This document shows, piece by piece, positions 52,501 through 60,968 of a stretch of DNA of 64,000 bases (the stretch's first letter is position 1; each line of letters begins with the position of its first letter). Source of the DNA: Galbibacter mesophilus (lineage in GTDB: Bacteria; Bacteroidota; Bacteroidia; Flavobacteriales; Flavobacteriaceae); the NCBI RefSeq assembly GCF_023721415.1, contig NZ_JAMQVC010000002.1, positions 186,001-250,000 on the forward strand. The letters are read 5' to 3'. Both the position numbers and the translations under genes were made by a program. A model generated the notes under the pieces. It saw only the letters and a list, made by a program, of their open reading frames with translations. It searched no databases and was not told where the DNA came from.

Positions 52501-54264
52501 ATGGACAACCAATCAATTTCAGAAAATTTAAAATACCTACGAAAATTAAAAGGGTATTCTCAGGAAGAATTATCAGAACTTACGACTGTAACGGTAAGAA
52601 CCATTCAGCGTATTGAGAAAGGCGAAGTATCTCCGCATCTCAAAACGGTAAAATTATTGGCTTCTGCACTTGAGGTAGAAGTAGACGATTTATTAACCAT
52701 TGAAAATCCAAAGGAAGAAAATATAAAGACGAAGTGGCTCCTTCTTTTGCATGGCACACCCATTCTTGGACTCTTACTTCCCTTAGGCAATATATTGTTT
52801 CCGTTATTTCTTTGGATTCACAAGCGGGAAGATAATCCACTTTACAACGAACACGGGAGAAAGGTAATTAACTTTCAAATTACCATGAGCATTCTATTTC
52901 TTATATCCTTTGTAACTTTAATAACCATAGAAGGATTTGGTTTTTTCTTCTTCATTCTGGTAGTTCCTTTTGCCGTTATTGTCACTATTATAAATATCGT
53001 AAGTGCCATTAATTCCCACAAATGTTTTTACCCTTTGTCTATTCCATTTATTAAGAAAAAGGAATTTATCCATGTAGCAAAAAAGTTGTCTATCTGCATT
53101 GTCTTTTTATGCAGTAGTTTTATGGGTTTTTCCCAAGAAATTGAACGATTAGATGGAACTAAAATTTCTTCGGATTCCCTTACGGAAAAAATCTCGTATC
53201 TAATGAAAGAAGCTAATGTTCATGGAATGGCTTTTACGCTACTTGATAATAACAAAATAGCCTATCAACGTACTTTTGGATATAAAAATAAACCTGAAAA
53301 TAAATTGCTTAACGATAGTACCAACATTTACGGAGCTTCTTTAAGTAAAGCGGTTTTTAGTGTATTGGTAATGAAGTTGGTAGAAAATGGAGTATTGGAT
53401 TTGGATACGCCACTTGAATCCTATCTTCCCAAGAAAATATACGAATACGAGCCTAAAACCCGTTGGCATGATGATTATTCAGCTTTAAAGGAAGACAGCC
53501 TTTACCATAAAATAACTGCTAGAATGTGCTCAGCGCATACCACAGGTTTTGCTAACTGGCGTTGGGGCGAACCTGATTATAAGCTTCAGGTACACGGTAC
53601 GCCTGGGTCCAAATACATGTATTCAGGAGAAGGATTTGTGTATTTGCAAGTAGTGCTGGAAAAGATGACAGGAAAAGGATTGGAAGAACTCGCTCAGCAA
53701 TATATTTTTAAGCCTTTGGGAATGAAAAACTCCAGCTACGAATGGAAAGAACGCTTCGCCACTAATTTTGCTTATGGACACAATAGAAATGATGAAATTT
53801 ATAAAAAGGATATTGATAACGAACCTCGTGCTGGAAGTACATTAGAAACAACAGCAGAAGATTATAGCAAGTTCCTAGAAGCGGTTTTACAGAAAAAACT
53901 TATTTCTGAAGCCTCTTGGGAGGAGATTTTTAGTCCACAAATTCGTATACATTCCAAAAAACAATTCGGGCCACAGTCCAATGAAACGACCACAAAATAC
54001 GATGCAATCGAATTAAGTTATGGGTTGGGCTGGGGACTCATAAAAACACCTTACGGAGTAGGTGCATTTAAAGAAGGTCACGGAAACGGATTTCAACATT
54101 ATAGCATCGTATTTCCGAAAGCCAAAAAAGGAATTATGATGATGACCAATTCCGATAATGGCGAAAGTATTTATGAAATTTTATTAAAAGTAGGTTTAAG
54201 GGATATTTATACCCCTGCGGATTGGGAACTCTGGATTCCTTTCGACTCAAAAGAGTTTAAATAA
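52501..54264 (+). CDS. Fusion protein: XRE DNA-binding domain, DUF4870 membrane domain, periplasmic serine hydrolase (beta-lactamase family)
   Basis: 587 residues in three parts. About 5-62 is a cytoplasmic XRE helix-turn-helix (ISENLKYLRKLKGYSQEELS, TVRTIQRIEKGEVSPHLKTV). About 78-190 is a DUF4870-type hydrophobic domain with conserved FPLFLWIHKREDNPLYNEHG and KVINFQ. A further membrane segment (LSICIVFLCSSFMGF, about 196-210, resembling a signal peptide) leads to a class C beta-lactamase/penicillin-binding-like serine hydrolase with Ser280-L-S-Lys283 (SxxK), a YSGEG tyrosine motif and GHGNGF in place of KTG. XRE-DUF4870 proteins normally end before the last part. It may be a one-protein sensor-regulator, or a simple gene fusion. 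Confidence 0.85.
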   Translation: MDNQSISENLKYLRKLKGYSQEELSELTTVTVRTIQRIEKGEVSPHLKTVKLLASALEVEVDDLLTIENPKEENIKTKWLLLLHGTPILGLLLPLGNILFPLFLWIHKREDNPLYNEHGRKVINFQITMSILFLISFVTLITIEGFGFFFFILVVPFAVIVTIINIVSAINSHKCFYPLSIPFIKKKEFIHVAKKLSICIVFLCSSFMGFSQEIERLDGTKISSDSLTEKISYLMKEANVHGMAFTLLDNNKIAYQRTFGYKNKPENKLLNDSTNIYGASLSKAVFSVLVMKLVENGVLDLDTPLESYLPKKIYEYEPKTRWHDDYSALKEDSLYHKITARMCSAHTTGFANWRWGEPDYKLQVHGTPGSKYMYSGEGFVYLQVVLEKMTGKGLEELAQQYIFKPLGMKNSSYEWKERFATNFAYGHNRNDEIYKKDIDNEPRAGSTLETTAEDYSKFLEAVLQKKLISEASWEEIFSPQIRIHSKKQFGPQSNETTTKYDAIELSYGLGWGLIKTPYGVGAFKEGHGNGFQHYSIVFPKAKKGIMMMTNSDNGESIYEILLKVGLRDIYTPADWELWIPFDSKEFK

Positions 54265-54823
54265 CAATGGGAATAACATCACCTGGTTGCATTTCATTTA
54301 GATGAATATCCCCAATTCGCACTCTAACCAAGCGAAGAGTAGGAAATCCAACTGCAGAAGTCATTTTTCTTACCTGGTGGAATTTTCCTTCCGTAAGAAC
54401 TATACTAACCCAACTGGTAGGTCCATGACGCGCGTCACGGATCTTTTTTTTCCGCTCGGGCAGATTGGGAACTTCGATTCTTCTCGCTTTGCATGGGAGG
54501 GTTTTATACTTTGAGCCATGAAGTCCAATTTTTAAACCATGTTGCAATTCTATAATCGCTTCATCTGTAATTTCACCGTCTACCTGAGCAAAATATTCTT
54601 TTTCCAGACCGCTTCGGTTAACGGTATCGCTTAGTTTGCCATCGGTAGTCATGAGCAGCAAACCTTCCGATTTTTCATCCAAACGGCCAATTGGCATGAT
54701 GTCTTCAGGAAAATCGTAGAGCTCTTTTAAAAAACGCTTTTTCCGAACCTGTCTGGCATCATTGCTATGCGTCTGACTTATAATTCCGTAGGGTTTATAT
54801 ATTTTGAAATGTTGATGTGGCAT
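54257..54823 (-). CDS. rRNA large subunit pseudouridine synthase, RluE/RsuA family
   Basis: A 188-residue RNA modification enzyme isomerising a uridine in rRNA. It shows FKIYKPYGIISQTHSN at the start, the catalytic Asp in IMPIGRLDEKSEGLLLMTTD (GRLD, near 46-49), EKEYFAQVDGEI and the closing GKFHQVRKMTSAVGFPTLRL with LVRVRIGDI. There is no S4 domain, as in RluE, so a 23S U2457-type target is plausible but not certain. Its end overlaps the fusion gene by eight bases. Confidence 0.9.
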   Translation of the reverse strand: MPHQHFKIYKPYGIISQTHSNDARQVRKKRFLKELYDFPEDIMPIGRLDEKSEGLLLMTTDGKLSDTVNRSGLEKEYFAQVDGEITDEAIIELQHGLKIGLHGSKYKTLPCKARRIEVPNLPERKKKIRDARHGPTSWVSIVLTEGKFHQVRKMTSAVGFPTLRLVRVRIGDIHLNEMQPGDVIPIVI

Positions 54824-54889
54824 ACAAAAAAATAGAGGGGAAAAGTACTAAAAATATAAAGATTGCAGCGTTTATTTTAATTTTCTAAG

Positions 54890-54914
54890 GGGGTTTTCCC
54901 TAAAGGAAAAATCC
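54890..54914. promoter_or_regulatory. Imperfect dyad (GGGGTTTTCC / GGAAAAATCC) before the unknown 568-residue protein gene
   Basis: In the 267-base gap upstream of 55091. Arms match except for a short insertion, so it could be an operator or a weak hairpin. A second small stem TCGC/GCGA occurs near 55008-55020. No TAnnTTTG box was found in this gap. Confidence 0.35.
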
Positions 54915-55090
54915 TGTTTAATCTTAGGGTGTTCGGTGTAAGTATCTGTTTTTTAATTATTTAAATTAGGTTTCAAGAAACGTTGATAGTTTTAAACAGA
55001 AGAAATCGCTTTTTGCGATGCTTTAAATAAGTTTCAAAACGCCTCTTTGACACATACTCACAAACCAATTTTAAATTAAATCAACACATT

Positions 55091-56797
55091 ATGACTAATT
55101 CATCCTGTAACCCGAAAGAGCCGTTTATTAAATTAGATGAAAAAGGCAAGGCCTCTATTTTGAACTACAACTTACCGCAATCTACTTGTTACAGAGCAAG
55201 TAGTTATTTGGTAATGGATTTGCCAATGGAATTTTTTAAAGAAGAAAAGCCGCAGAAGGACAATTTTTGGGATTTATCCGAAAAATTATCAAAAGAAAAA
55301 TGGATCGAAAAACTGAAAGATGAAATGGATTTGGCAATTGACACCCCCATTTTTGAAAATGTATCTATTTTACAAAAAGAAAATGTTCGTGAAATGCAAA
55401 TTGCTAATCCTCTAAATCCCAATATTGGTGCGGCAAAGGCAATTTCCGCATATAGATCCGAATCTTTATATAGCCAACAGCAGGTAGTAGAACCCACGAT
55501 AGCAAATATTCCACTAAGTAATATTGCTGATAAAATCACAAAAGGTTTTAAACCAAGTTTAAAGCAAGATTTGACGGGAAAGGTATATTTGGACTATAAG
55601 CCTAAGCCAAAAAGAGCCAATCCTCAAATTACTATCGCGCTGAGGTTAAAAATGTGTTCTTATTTGGGTGATTATGGTGCCGGTAGAACCATTAAAACAT
55701 TTAGCCTGTTACCGGGAGAAAAAACCACAATTTCTATAAAAAATTGGGAAACTAGCACAGAAACAAAAAAACAAGCATCCAATGTGCTGGATTCACTTTC
55801 TGAAAGCAGTGCCAACGAATTACAAACTTTAGTTGAATCGGAAGCAAATCACACCTCCCAATCGGCATCCAGTGAGACCAGTAGTGTTGGTGGCGGTGGA
55901 GGATTGGAAGCCGGAATTAATCTTGGCATCATTAAAATTGGACTTGGTGGTGAGGCTAAAGGTAAGAAAACGAAATCTTTTAATTCTGCGGTTAGCGATT
56001 CAGTTAGAAATTTGGTGAGCTCAACTTCTACGCATGTGAGTAAAACCAATTCATTAAGACAGATAGAAATCAATACAGAAACCACTTCAACTACAACGGA
56101 CGGTAATCAAGAAACTATTGTTAGACATCTTGAGAATATCAATAAAAGTAGGGTGTTGAATTTTGTTTTCCGTCAGTTGCTACAAGAATTTTTCAGTATT
56201 ACTTATTTAGACGATGTATCTATTATTTATACGAATGGTTATCCTGACACTAAAAGAGTTACTAGTTTATCTGGTATTGACGATTTCCTGGAAGAAGTAA
56301 TCCCTGTTGATGAGAATATAGGTAAAGTAAAGGCTGCAATTTTGAAAAGGTTATGTAGTATTTTTGATTATCAAGGAACACGTCATGAGTTTATTGAATG
56401 TGTGGAGGAGGAACTAAGCTGTAATTTAAAATGTGAGTGTCTTCCTAGGATGAAGCCTGAAAAAAACTGTTATTTCAGGAAGAAATCCGATTTAAAACAG
56501 ACGTATAAAGATATTACGGTAAATGGGATAATTTTAGATACTACACATCGCGTAGTTCGTACTTCGGCCATGGTGGTAGAAGCATTACTAGGGCAGGGAG
56601 AAGCATTGGATTGTCATAACCAAAAACACGAAGAGGCGCTATCACTTTCCGCAGACCTTGAAAACGAAAAGGTTAAACATCTATTGGAGGTAATGAAAAG
56701 TATTTCCGATCCCGAAGATAAAGCCAAGTTCTTTAAAGCGGTTTATAAAGATTGCTTCTTTGAAGAGGAAAATGAGGAAGAAAATTCCGATGATTAA
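55091..56797 (+). CDS. Unrecognised 568-residue protein with Ser/Thr- and Gly-rich core and Cys cluster
   Basis: I do not recognise this family. No signal peptide or membrane anchor is visible. The N-terminal 200 residues look structured (TCYRASSYLVMDLPMEFF; ITIALRLKMCSYLGDYGAG), followed by FSLLPGEKTTISIKNWE. About 225-345 is very rich in Ser/Thr/Glu/Asn; its middle (about 265-290) has five glycines in a row and a hydrophobic LEAGINLGIIKIGLGG stretch flanked by two polar helices of similar composition. Then come RVLNFVFRQLLQEFFSITYL and a Cys cluster (C-x14-C-x6-C-x3-C-x-C-x9-C, about 419-458). The end is acidic. It is a single gene. A self-assembling or membrane-inserting (toxin-like) core is conceivable but unproven. 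Confidence 0.8.
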   Translation: MTNSSCNPKEPFIKLDEKGKASILNYNLPQSTCYRASSYLVMDLPMEFFKEEKPQKDNFWDLSEKLSKEKWIEKLKDEMDLAIDTPIFENVSILQKENVREMQIANPLNPNIGAAKAISAYRSESLYSQQQVVEPTIANIPLSNIADKITKGFKPSLKQDLTGKVYLDYKPKPKRANPQITIALRLKMCSYLGDYGAGRTIKTFSLLPGEKTTISIKNWETSTETKKQASNVLDSLSESSANELQTLVESEANHTSQSASSETSSVGGGGGLEAGINLGIIKIGLGGEAKGKKTKSFNSAVSDSVRNLVSSTSTHVSKTNSLRQIEINTETTSTTTDGNQETIVRHLENINKSRVLNFVFRQLLQEFFSITYLDDVSIIYTNGYPDTKRVTSLSGIDDFLEEVIPVDENIGKVKAAILKRLCSIFDYQGTRHEFIECVEEELSCNLKCECLPRMKPEKNCYFRKKSDLKQTYKDITVNGIILDTTHRVVRTSAMVVEALLGQGEALDCHNQKHEEALSLSADLENEKVKHLLEVMKSISDPEDKAKFFKAVYKDCFFEEENEEENSDD

Positions 56798-56817
56798 ATG
56801 AAGATTCTTATAATATT

Positions 56818-56850
56818 TAAACTACTGGGCATTTAAATCCCAGTAGTTTA
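56818..56850 (+). terminator. Hairpin terminator after the unknown protein gene
   Basis: A perfect 12-bp stem (TAAACTACTGGG / CCCAGTAGTTTA) with a 9-base loop. The T run is weak (TTTAATTT). Confidence 0.65.
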
Positions 56851-56862
56851 ATTTCAACACCG

Positions 56863-56870
56863 TACCTTTG
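56863..56870 (+). promoter_or_regulatory. -7 box (TACCTTTG) of the DEAD-box helicase gene
   Basis: A perfect TAnnTTTG match 24 bases before the start codon. Confidence 0.5.
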
Positions 56871-56894
56871 TAGCTTTATTAAGAAATAGAGCAC

Positions 56895-58250
56895 ATGTCA
56901 TCTTTTGAAGATTTTAAAATTTCCAAGCAGTTAGGGTACGCCATTGAGGATTTAGGTTTTGAGAAACCAACACCTATTCAGGAAAAAGCATTTCCAGTAG
57001 TTATGTCTGGAAAAGATGTTATTGGGATTGCCCAAACAGGAACGGGAAAAACATTTGCCTATATGTTGCCCATCCTTCAGCAGCTAACCTTTTCAAAACA
57101 AAAAAATCCACGTGTGTTAATCATGGTTCCCACTCGGGAATTGGTGGTGCAGGTGCTTGAGGAGATTGAGAAATTCAGTAAATACTTAAACAATCGGGTT
57201 GAAGGTGTTTATGGTGGCACCAATATCAATCGGCAAAAAGAAGCTTTGGCTCAAGGAACCGATATTTTAGTGGCTACTCCAGGGAGATTGTACGACTTGG
57301 TTATCAGTAGAGCGGTTTCTTTAAAGTCTATTAAAAAATTGGTGATTGATGAGGTGGATGTAATGCTCGATCTCGGTTTTCGGTTTCAGTTGAACAATAT
57401 TTTTGAACTCTTACCGGAGCGTAGGCAAAACATTATGTTTTCGGCAACGATGACTGATGATATTGAAAATCTTATTTTAGATTTCTTCCGTGGAACAGAA
57501 AAAGTTTCCGTAGCAGTAAGTGGTACACCTTTGGAAAATATCGAACAAGTTTGCTATGCTGTACCTAACTTTTTTACCAAAATAAATTTACTTCAGCATT
57601 TATTAAAAGACAAGGAAGCCTACAAAAAAGTATTGGTATTTGTGCCCAATAAAAAGAGTGCAGATATTATATTTGATGCGCTTTCTGAAAGCTTTACGGA
57701 AGATGTTTGTGTAATTCACTCCAATAAAACCCAAAACTACCGTTTACGATCTATAGAACAGTTTGAAGAAGGTGTTCACCGCATTTTGGTAACAACCGAT
57801 GTTATGTCGCGTGGGTTGGATTTGACTAAAATTTCCCATGTTTTTAATTTCGATACGCCATCTTTTCCTGAAAATTATATGCACCGTATCGGGAGAACGG
57901 GTAGGGCAGAAGAAAAAGGAAGCTCTGTACTTCTTTACACTGAAAAAGAGCAGCCCGCAAAAGAAGCTATTGAAGAATTGATGAAAATGGAAATTACTGA
58001 AAAAACACTTCCCGAAGAAGTAGAAATTTCCAAGAAATTAACTGCCGAGGAACAGCCCCGAATTATAGAGCCTGATAACCCGCACAAAAGAGTGGATGCT
58101 CCTGGACCTAGTTTTCACGAAAAGAAAGAGAAAAACAAAAAAACAAATCAGGGAGGTTCGTACCGTAGAGAGTTGGCTAAAAAGTATAAAAAGCCCAAAA
58201 CTCGAGGTGATAAAAACTACAATCGAAGAAATAAAAACAAGAAGCGATAA
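56895..58250 (+). CDS. DEAD/DEAH-box RNA helicase (DEVD variant)
   Basis: A 451-residue ATP-dependent RNA helicase. The Q-motif is GFEKPTPIQEKAFP, followed by AQTGTGKT (motif I, 46-53), PTREL, TPGRL, motif II DEVD at 152-155 in place of DEAD, SAT, and the C-terminal domain with VFVPNKKSAD, VTTDVMSRGLDL and HRIGRTGRAEE (motif VI). A basic Lys/Asn-rich tail (about 400-451) probably adds RNA affinity. Such helicases help ribosome assembly or cold adaptation. The motif II change leaves the essential D-E-x-D frame intact. Confidence 0.94.
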   Translation: MSSFEDFKISKQLGYAIEDLGFEKPTPIQEKAFPVVMSGKDVIGIAQTGTGKTFAYMLPILQQLTFSKQKNPRVLIMVPTRELVVQVLEEIEKFSKYLNNRVEGVYGGTNINRQKEALAQGTDILVATPGRLYDLVISRAVSLKSIKKLVIDEVDVMLDLGFRFQLNNIFELLPERRQNIMFSATMTDDIENLILDFFRGTEKVSVAVSGTPLENIEQVCYAVPNFFTKINLLQHLLKDKEAYKKVLVFVPNKKSADIIFDALSESFTEDVCVIHSNKTQNYRLRSIEQFEEGVHRILVTTDVMSRGLDLTKISHVFNFDTPSFPENYMHRIGRTGRAEEKGSSVLLYTEKEQPAKEAIEELMKMEITEKTLPEEVEISKKLTAEEQPRIIEPDNPHKRVDAPGPSFHEKKEKNKKTNQGGSYRRELAKKYKKPKTRGDKNYNRRNKNKKR

Positions 58251-58356
58251 GTACGTTAGATTGAACGATTTTTCCAAATCCTTATCCACAGAATAGTAAT
58301 CAAAAGCTACGAAAACAGGAGCGAAGGTACGTAGCGACGCGGAGTTTTGATAACGG

Positions 58357-58466
58357 TTTTTCGACTTCATGGTCGAAAAAATTCCTTGGATAAGGCGCCA
58401 TTCCTGCCTACCTGCGGTGAGCAGGAAGGTTCTTTGTTTCGTTTCTTTTGGGCGAGCAAAAGAAAC
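58357..58466. repeat. Three perfect hairpins in a noncoding block
   Basis: In the 444-base gap between the helicase and MATE genes: TTTTTCGAC/GTCGAAAAA (58357-58380, 9 bp), TTCCTGC/GCAGGAA (58401-58427, 7 bp) and GTTTCTTTTG/CAAAAGAAAC (58441-58466, 10 bp). The words TACCTGCGGTGAGCAGGAA and GTTTCTTTTGGGCGAGCAAA look like dispersed Flavobacteriia repeats. The gap holds no supportable gene. Confidence 0.7.
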
Positions 58467-58668
58467 CGATGTTGGGAGGTTCATGAATACCTCTAGAAAA
58501 GTAGATGTTGATGAACTAAATGAAAATAGGCTTGAAATAGTTCGAATATTTTGAACATGTAAATCTAGAGCCCCTGTTATAGCTAAATTATCTTTATTCA
58601 TAAGCTTAAAGAAATGTGAAACTCTCAAAAAGTAAACACTACCACTAGGTCAACACTGTGGTAAACTG

Positions 58669-58676
58669 TATCTTTG
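58669..58676 (+). promoter_or_regulatory. -7 box (TATCTTTG) of the MATE gene
   Basis: A perfect match 19 bases before ATG 58695. It overlaps the upstream TTG at 58674, ruling that out as the start. An ACCAC/GTGGT dyad lies just before it (58639-58662). Confidence 0.55.
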
Positions 58677-58694
58677 CGGCTTCAAAAATACTTC

Positions 58695-60071
58695 ATGGTT
58701 TTAGAACGGTACACCAAAGAATTTGCATACAATTTAAAATTATCTTTCCCTGTAATTTTAGGCATGCTGGGCCATACTTTTGTGGCATTTGCCGATAATG
58801 TCATGGTTGGGCAATTGGGAACGGCAGAATTGGCTGCAGTTTCGCTTGGAAATAGTTTTATTTTCATTGCCATGTCGCTGGGAATTGGATTTTCCACTGC
58901 TATTACACCATTGGTAGCAGAGGCAGACGGAGCTGGGGATGTTGAGAGAGGACGCTCGTCTTTAAAACATGGGGTGTATTTAAGCACGGGAATCGGACTC
59001 CTACTTTTTGTAGCGCTACTTTTTGCCAAACCTCTAATGTATTTAATGGATCAGCCAGTGGAAGTAGTTGAATTGGCGCTTCCATATCTCGATTTGGTAG
59101 CCTTTTCGTTGGTGCCTCTCATTATTTTTCAAGCGCTAAAACAGTTTTCAGACGGACTTTCACAGACAAAGTATCCAATGTACGCGACCGTTGTGGCCAA
59201 CATAATTAATATTTTACTTAATTACCTTTTTATCTTCGGAAAGTTTGGCTTTCCGGAATTGGGAATTATTGGTGCTGCTATTGGCACGCTGGTTTCGCGT
59301 TTTATGATGGTTGTTTTTCTTTGGTGGTTGTTTAAAACGAATCCGAAAATCAAAGGATATGTTACCAATTTTAGATGGAAAACGGTTGAAAAAGGCATGA
59401 TGAAAAAGATTGTGGATTTGGGGCTTCCTTCAGCATTACAAATGTTTTTTGAAGTTGCCATCTTTACCTCTGCTGTTTGGTTGAGCGGCGTCTTGGGGAA
59501 AAATCCGCAAGCTGCCAATCAAATTGCGTTGAATTTATCGAGTATGACGTACATGGTTGGAGTGGGTTTAAGTGTTGCCGCCATGGTACGTGTAGGAAAT
59601 CAAAAAGGATTAAAAAACTTCAAGGAATTGCGAAGAATAGCCATTTCGGTTTTCTTTTTAACGTTCTTGTTGGAAGTGGTTTTTGCGCTTTTCTTCATCC
59701 TTTGCAGACATTGGTTGCCAACTATTTACTTGGATCAAAACGATATGCTTAATCTGGCAGACAATACGGAAGTAATTACAATTGCATCTCAATTACTACT
59801 CATAGCCGCATTTTTTCAAATTTCCGACGGTTTACAAGTTACATTTCTAGGCGCCTTACGAGGATTACAGGATGTTAAAATACCTACCATTATTGTATTT
59901 ATAGCGTATTGGATTGTCGGTTTTCCTATTTCTTATTATTTGGGATTGAAAACTTCCTTAGGAAATATGGGAATTTGGATCGGATTATTATCGGGACTAA
60001 CGGTTGCTGCGATATTTTTGTATTTTAGATTCAATTCTTTAACAAGAAAATTAATAGCTTCGGAAGCTTAA
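58695..60071 (+). CDS. MATE family efflux transporter
   Basis: A 458-residue inner-membrane multidrug/toxic-compound exporter driven by sodium or protons. Twelve membrane segments in two halves. The first has LSFPVILGMLGHTFVAFADN and MVGQLGTAELAAVSLGNSFI; the second begins around GLPSALQMFFEVAIFTSAVW. The Asn in the first half (FADNVMVGQLG) fits NorM-type proteins. The start at 58695 replaces a longer TTG-initiated frame because the -7 box overlaps it. The substrate cannot be read from the sequence. Confidence 0.93.
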   Translation: MVLERYTKEFAYNLKLSFPVILGMLGHTFVAFADNVMVGQLGTAELAAVSLGNSFIFIAMSLGIGFSTAITPLVAEADGAGDVERGRSSLKHGVYLSTGIGLLLFVALLFAKPLMYLMDQPVEVVELALPYLDLVAFSLVPLIIFQALKQFSDGLSQTKYPMYATVVANIINILLNYLFIFGKFGFPELGIIGAAIGTLVSRFMMVVFLWWLFKTNPKIKGYVTNFRWKTVEKGMMKKIVDLGLPSALQMFFEVAIFTSAVWLSGVLGKNPQAANQIALNLSSMTYMVGVGLSVAAMVRVGNQKGLKNFKELRRIAISVFFLTFLLEVVFALFFILCRHWLPTIYLDQNDMLNLADNTEVITIASQLLLIAAFFQISDGLQVTFLGALRGLQDVKIPTIIVFIAYWIVGFPISYYLGLKTSLGNMGIWIGLLSGLTVAAIFLYFRFNSLTRKLIASEA

Positions 60072-60121
60072 AGGAAAAGTAGACTGAATACCGAAGATAG
60101 AACAAACGAAACAAGAAAATC

Positions 60122-60352
60122 ATGGAATTACCAAAGTTTTTATTAGGCGACAATACAGATTACCCGGATGCTATTTTTATCATTCATACCGATTTTCCAC
60201 GCTTTATCATCAATTTAGCGGACGATGAAGTGGAATGGTTAGAAGATTTTTCTCCGGAAGATGAGAAAGAACTATCATCAGAAGCAGAGAATCTTATTCA
60301 GCTAGCTAACGATTTCTACGATAGGGAAATCAGCAGATATGATGAAGCCTAA
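60122..60352 (+). CDS. Small conserved acidic protein of unknown function
   Basis: A 76-residue protein (LPKFLLGDNTDYPDAIFIIH, then FPRFIINLADDEVEWLEDFS), acidic throughout with a helical second half. The pattern is familiar from Flavobacteriia genomes as a conserved hypothetical protein without a known role. It lies four bases from the PAP2 gene and 50 bases after MATE, so all three may be one operon. Confidence 0.78.
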   Translation: MELPKFLLGDNTDYPDAIFIIHTDFPRFIINLADDEVEWLEDFSPEDEKELSSEAENLIQLANDFYDREISRYDEA

Positions 60353-60355
60353 ATC

Positions 60356-60928
60356 ATGGAGCGATTAATCGAACTTGATAAAGAATTGTTTTTATATCTC
60401 AACGGACTCGGGAGCGAGCCTTGGGATGCTTTTTGGATGTTCATGACCGATAAATGGTCGTCTATTCCTCTCTACGTTTTTTTATTGATTCTCTGTTTGC
60501 GAACGCTAAAATGGAAAAATACTCTAGTTCTTTTGGTCTGCGTGGCCGCTATGATTGGCGCAACCGACCAATTGGCGAATGCTTTTAAATATGGTTTTGA
60601 GCGCTTACGTCCTTGTCATGACGAAACTATTATACCATTCATGCGACTGGTAAAGTCATATTGTGGCGGTAAGTTTGGGTATTTCTCTGCACACGCATCC
60701 AATTCTCTAGCTGTAGTTACCTTTTTTTCGATTCTACTCTATAAAAACTTCAAGTGGTTACCTTTCCTGTTGGTTGTATGGGGACTTTCTGTAGCGTACA
60801 GTAGAATTTATATTGGTGTTCATTTTCCGTTGGATATCATTACCGGTATTTGCATTGGAATGCTTTTGGGATGGCTTTTCTCAAAACTTTATCTCTTAGC
60901 GGTAAACTATTTATTCAAAGAAAAATAA
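60356..60928 (+). CDS. PAP2 family phosphatase
   Basis: A 190-residue membrane phosphatase of the phosphatidic acid/undecaprenyl pyrophosphate group. Motif 1 is KYGFERLRPCHD (KX6RP type), motif 2 is SAHASNS (about 117-123) and motif 3 is SRIYIGVHFPLDIITG with the catalytic His. Five membrane segments surround the motifs. It would remove phosphate from a lipid carrier or lipid A at the periplasmic face; the exact lipid is open. A long hairpin covers its stop codon. Confidence 0.92.
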   Translation: MERLIELDKELFLYLNGLGSEPWDAFWMFMTDKWSSIPLYVFLLILCLRTLKWKNTLVLLVCVAAMIGATDQLANAFKYGFERLRPCHDETIIPFMRLVKSYCGGKFGYFSAHASNSLAVVTFFSILLYKNFKWLPFLLVVWGLSVAYSRIYIGVHFPLDIITGICIGMLLGWLFSKLYLLAVNYLFKEK

Positions 60929-60968
60929 GTTCAAAATTGCTTTATCAAAAAACAATTTTGAACTTATT
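60924..60968. repeat. 16-bp perfect hairpin overlapping the PAP2 stop codon
   Basis: AATAAGTTCAAAATTG (60924-60939) and its complement (60953-60968) with a 13-base loop. The stop codon TAA (60926-60928) is in the left arm. It is AT-rich with no following T run, so it is more likely an mRNA-stabilising structure or repeat than a standard terminator. Confidence 0.8.

Noticed and set aside
57348-57359. DEVD in place of DEAD as a sign of an inactive helicase
   Set aside because: D-E-x-D residues needed for ATP hydrolysis are kept and all other motifs are intact; several active helicases vary at the third position.
58038-58628. 196-codon minus-strand frame spanning the helicase end and the hairpin block
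   Set aside because: Antisense to the helicase basic tail and to repeats; Ser/Phe-rich with no recognisable domain.
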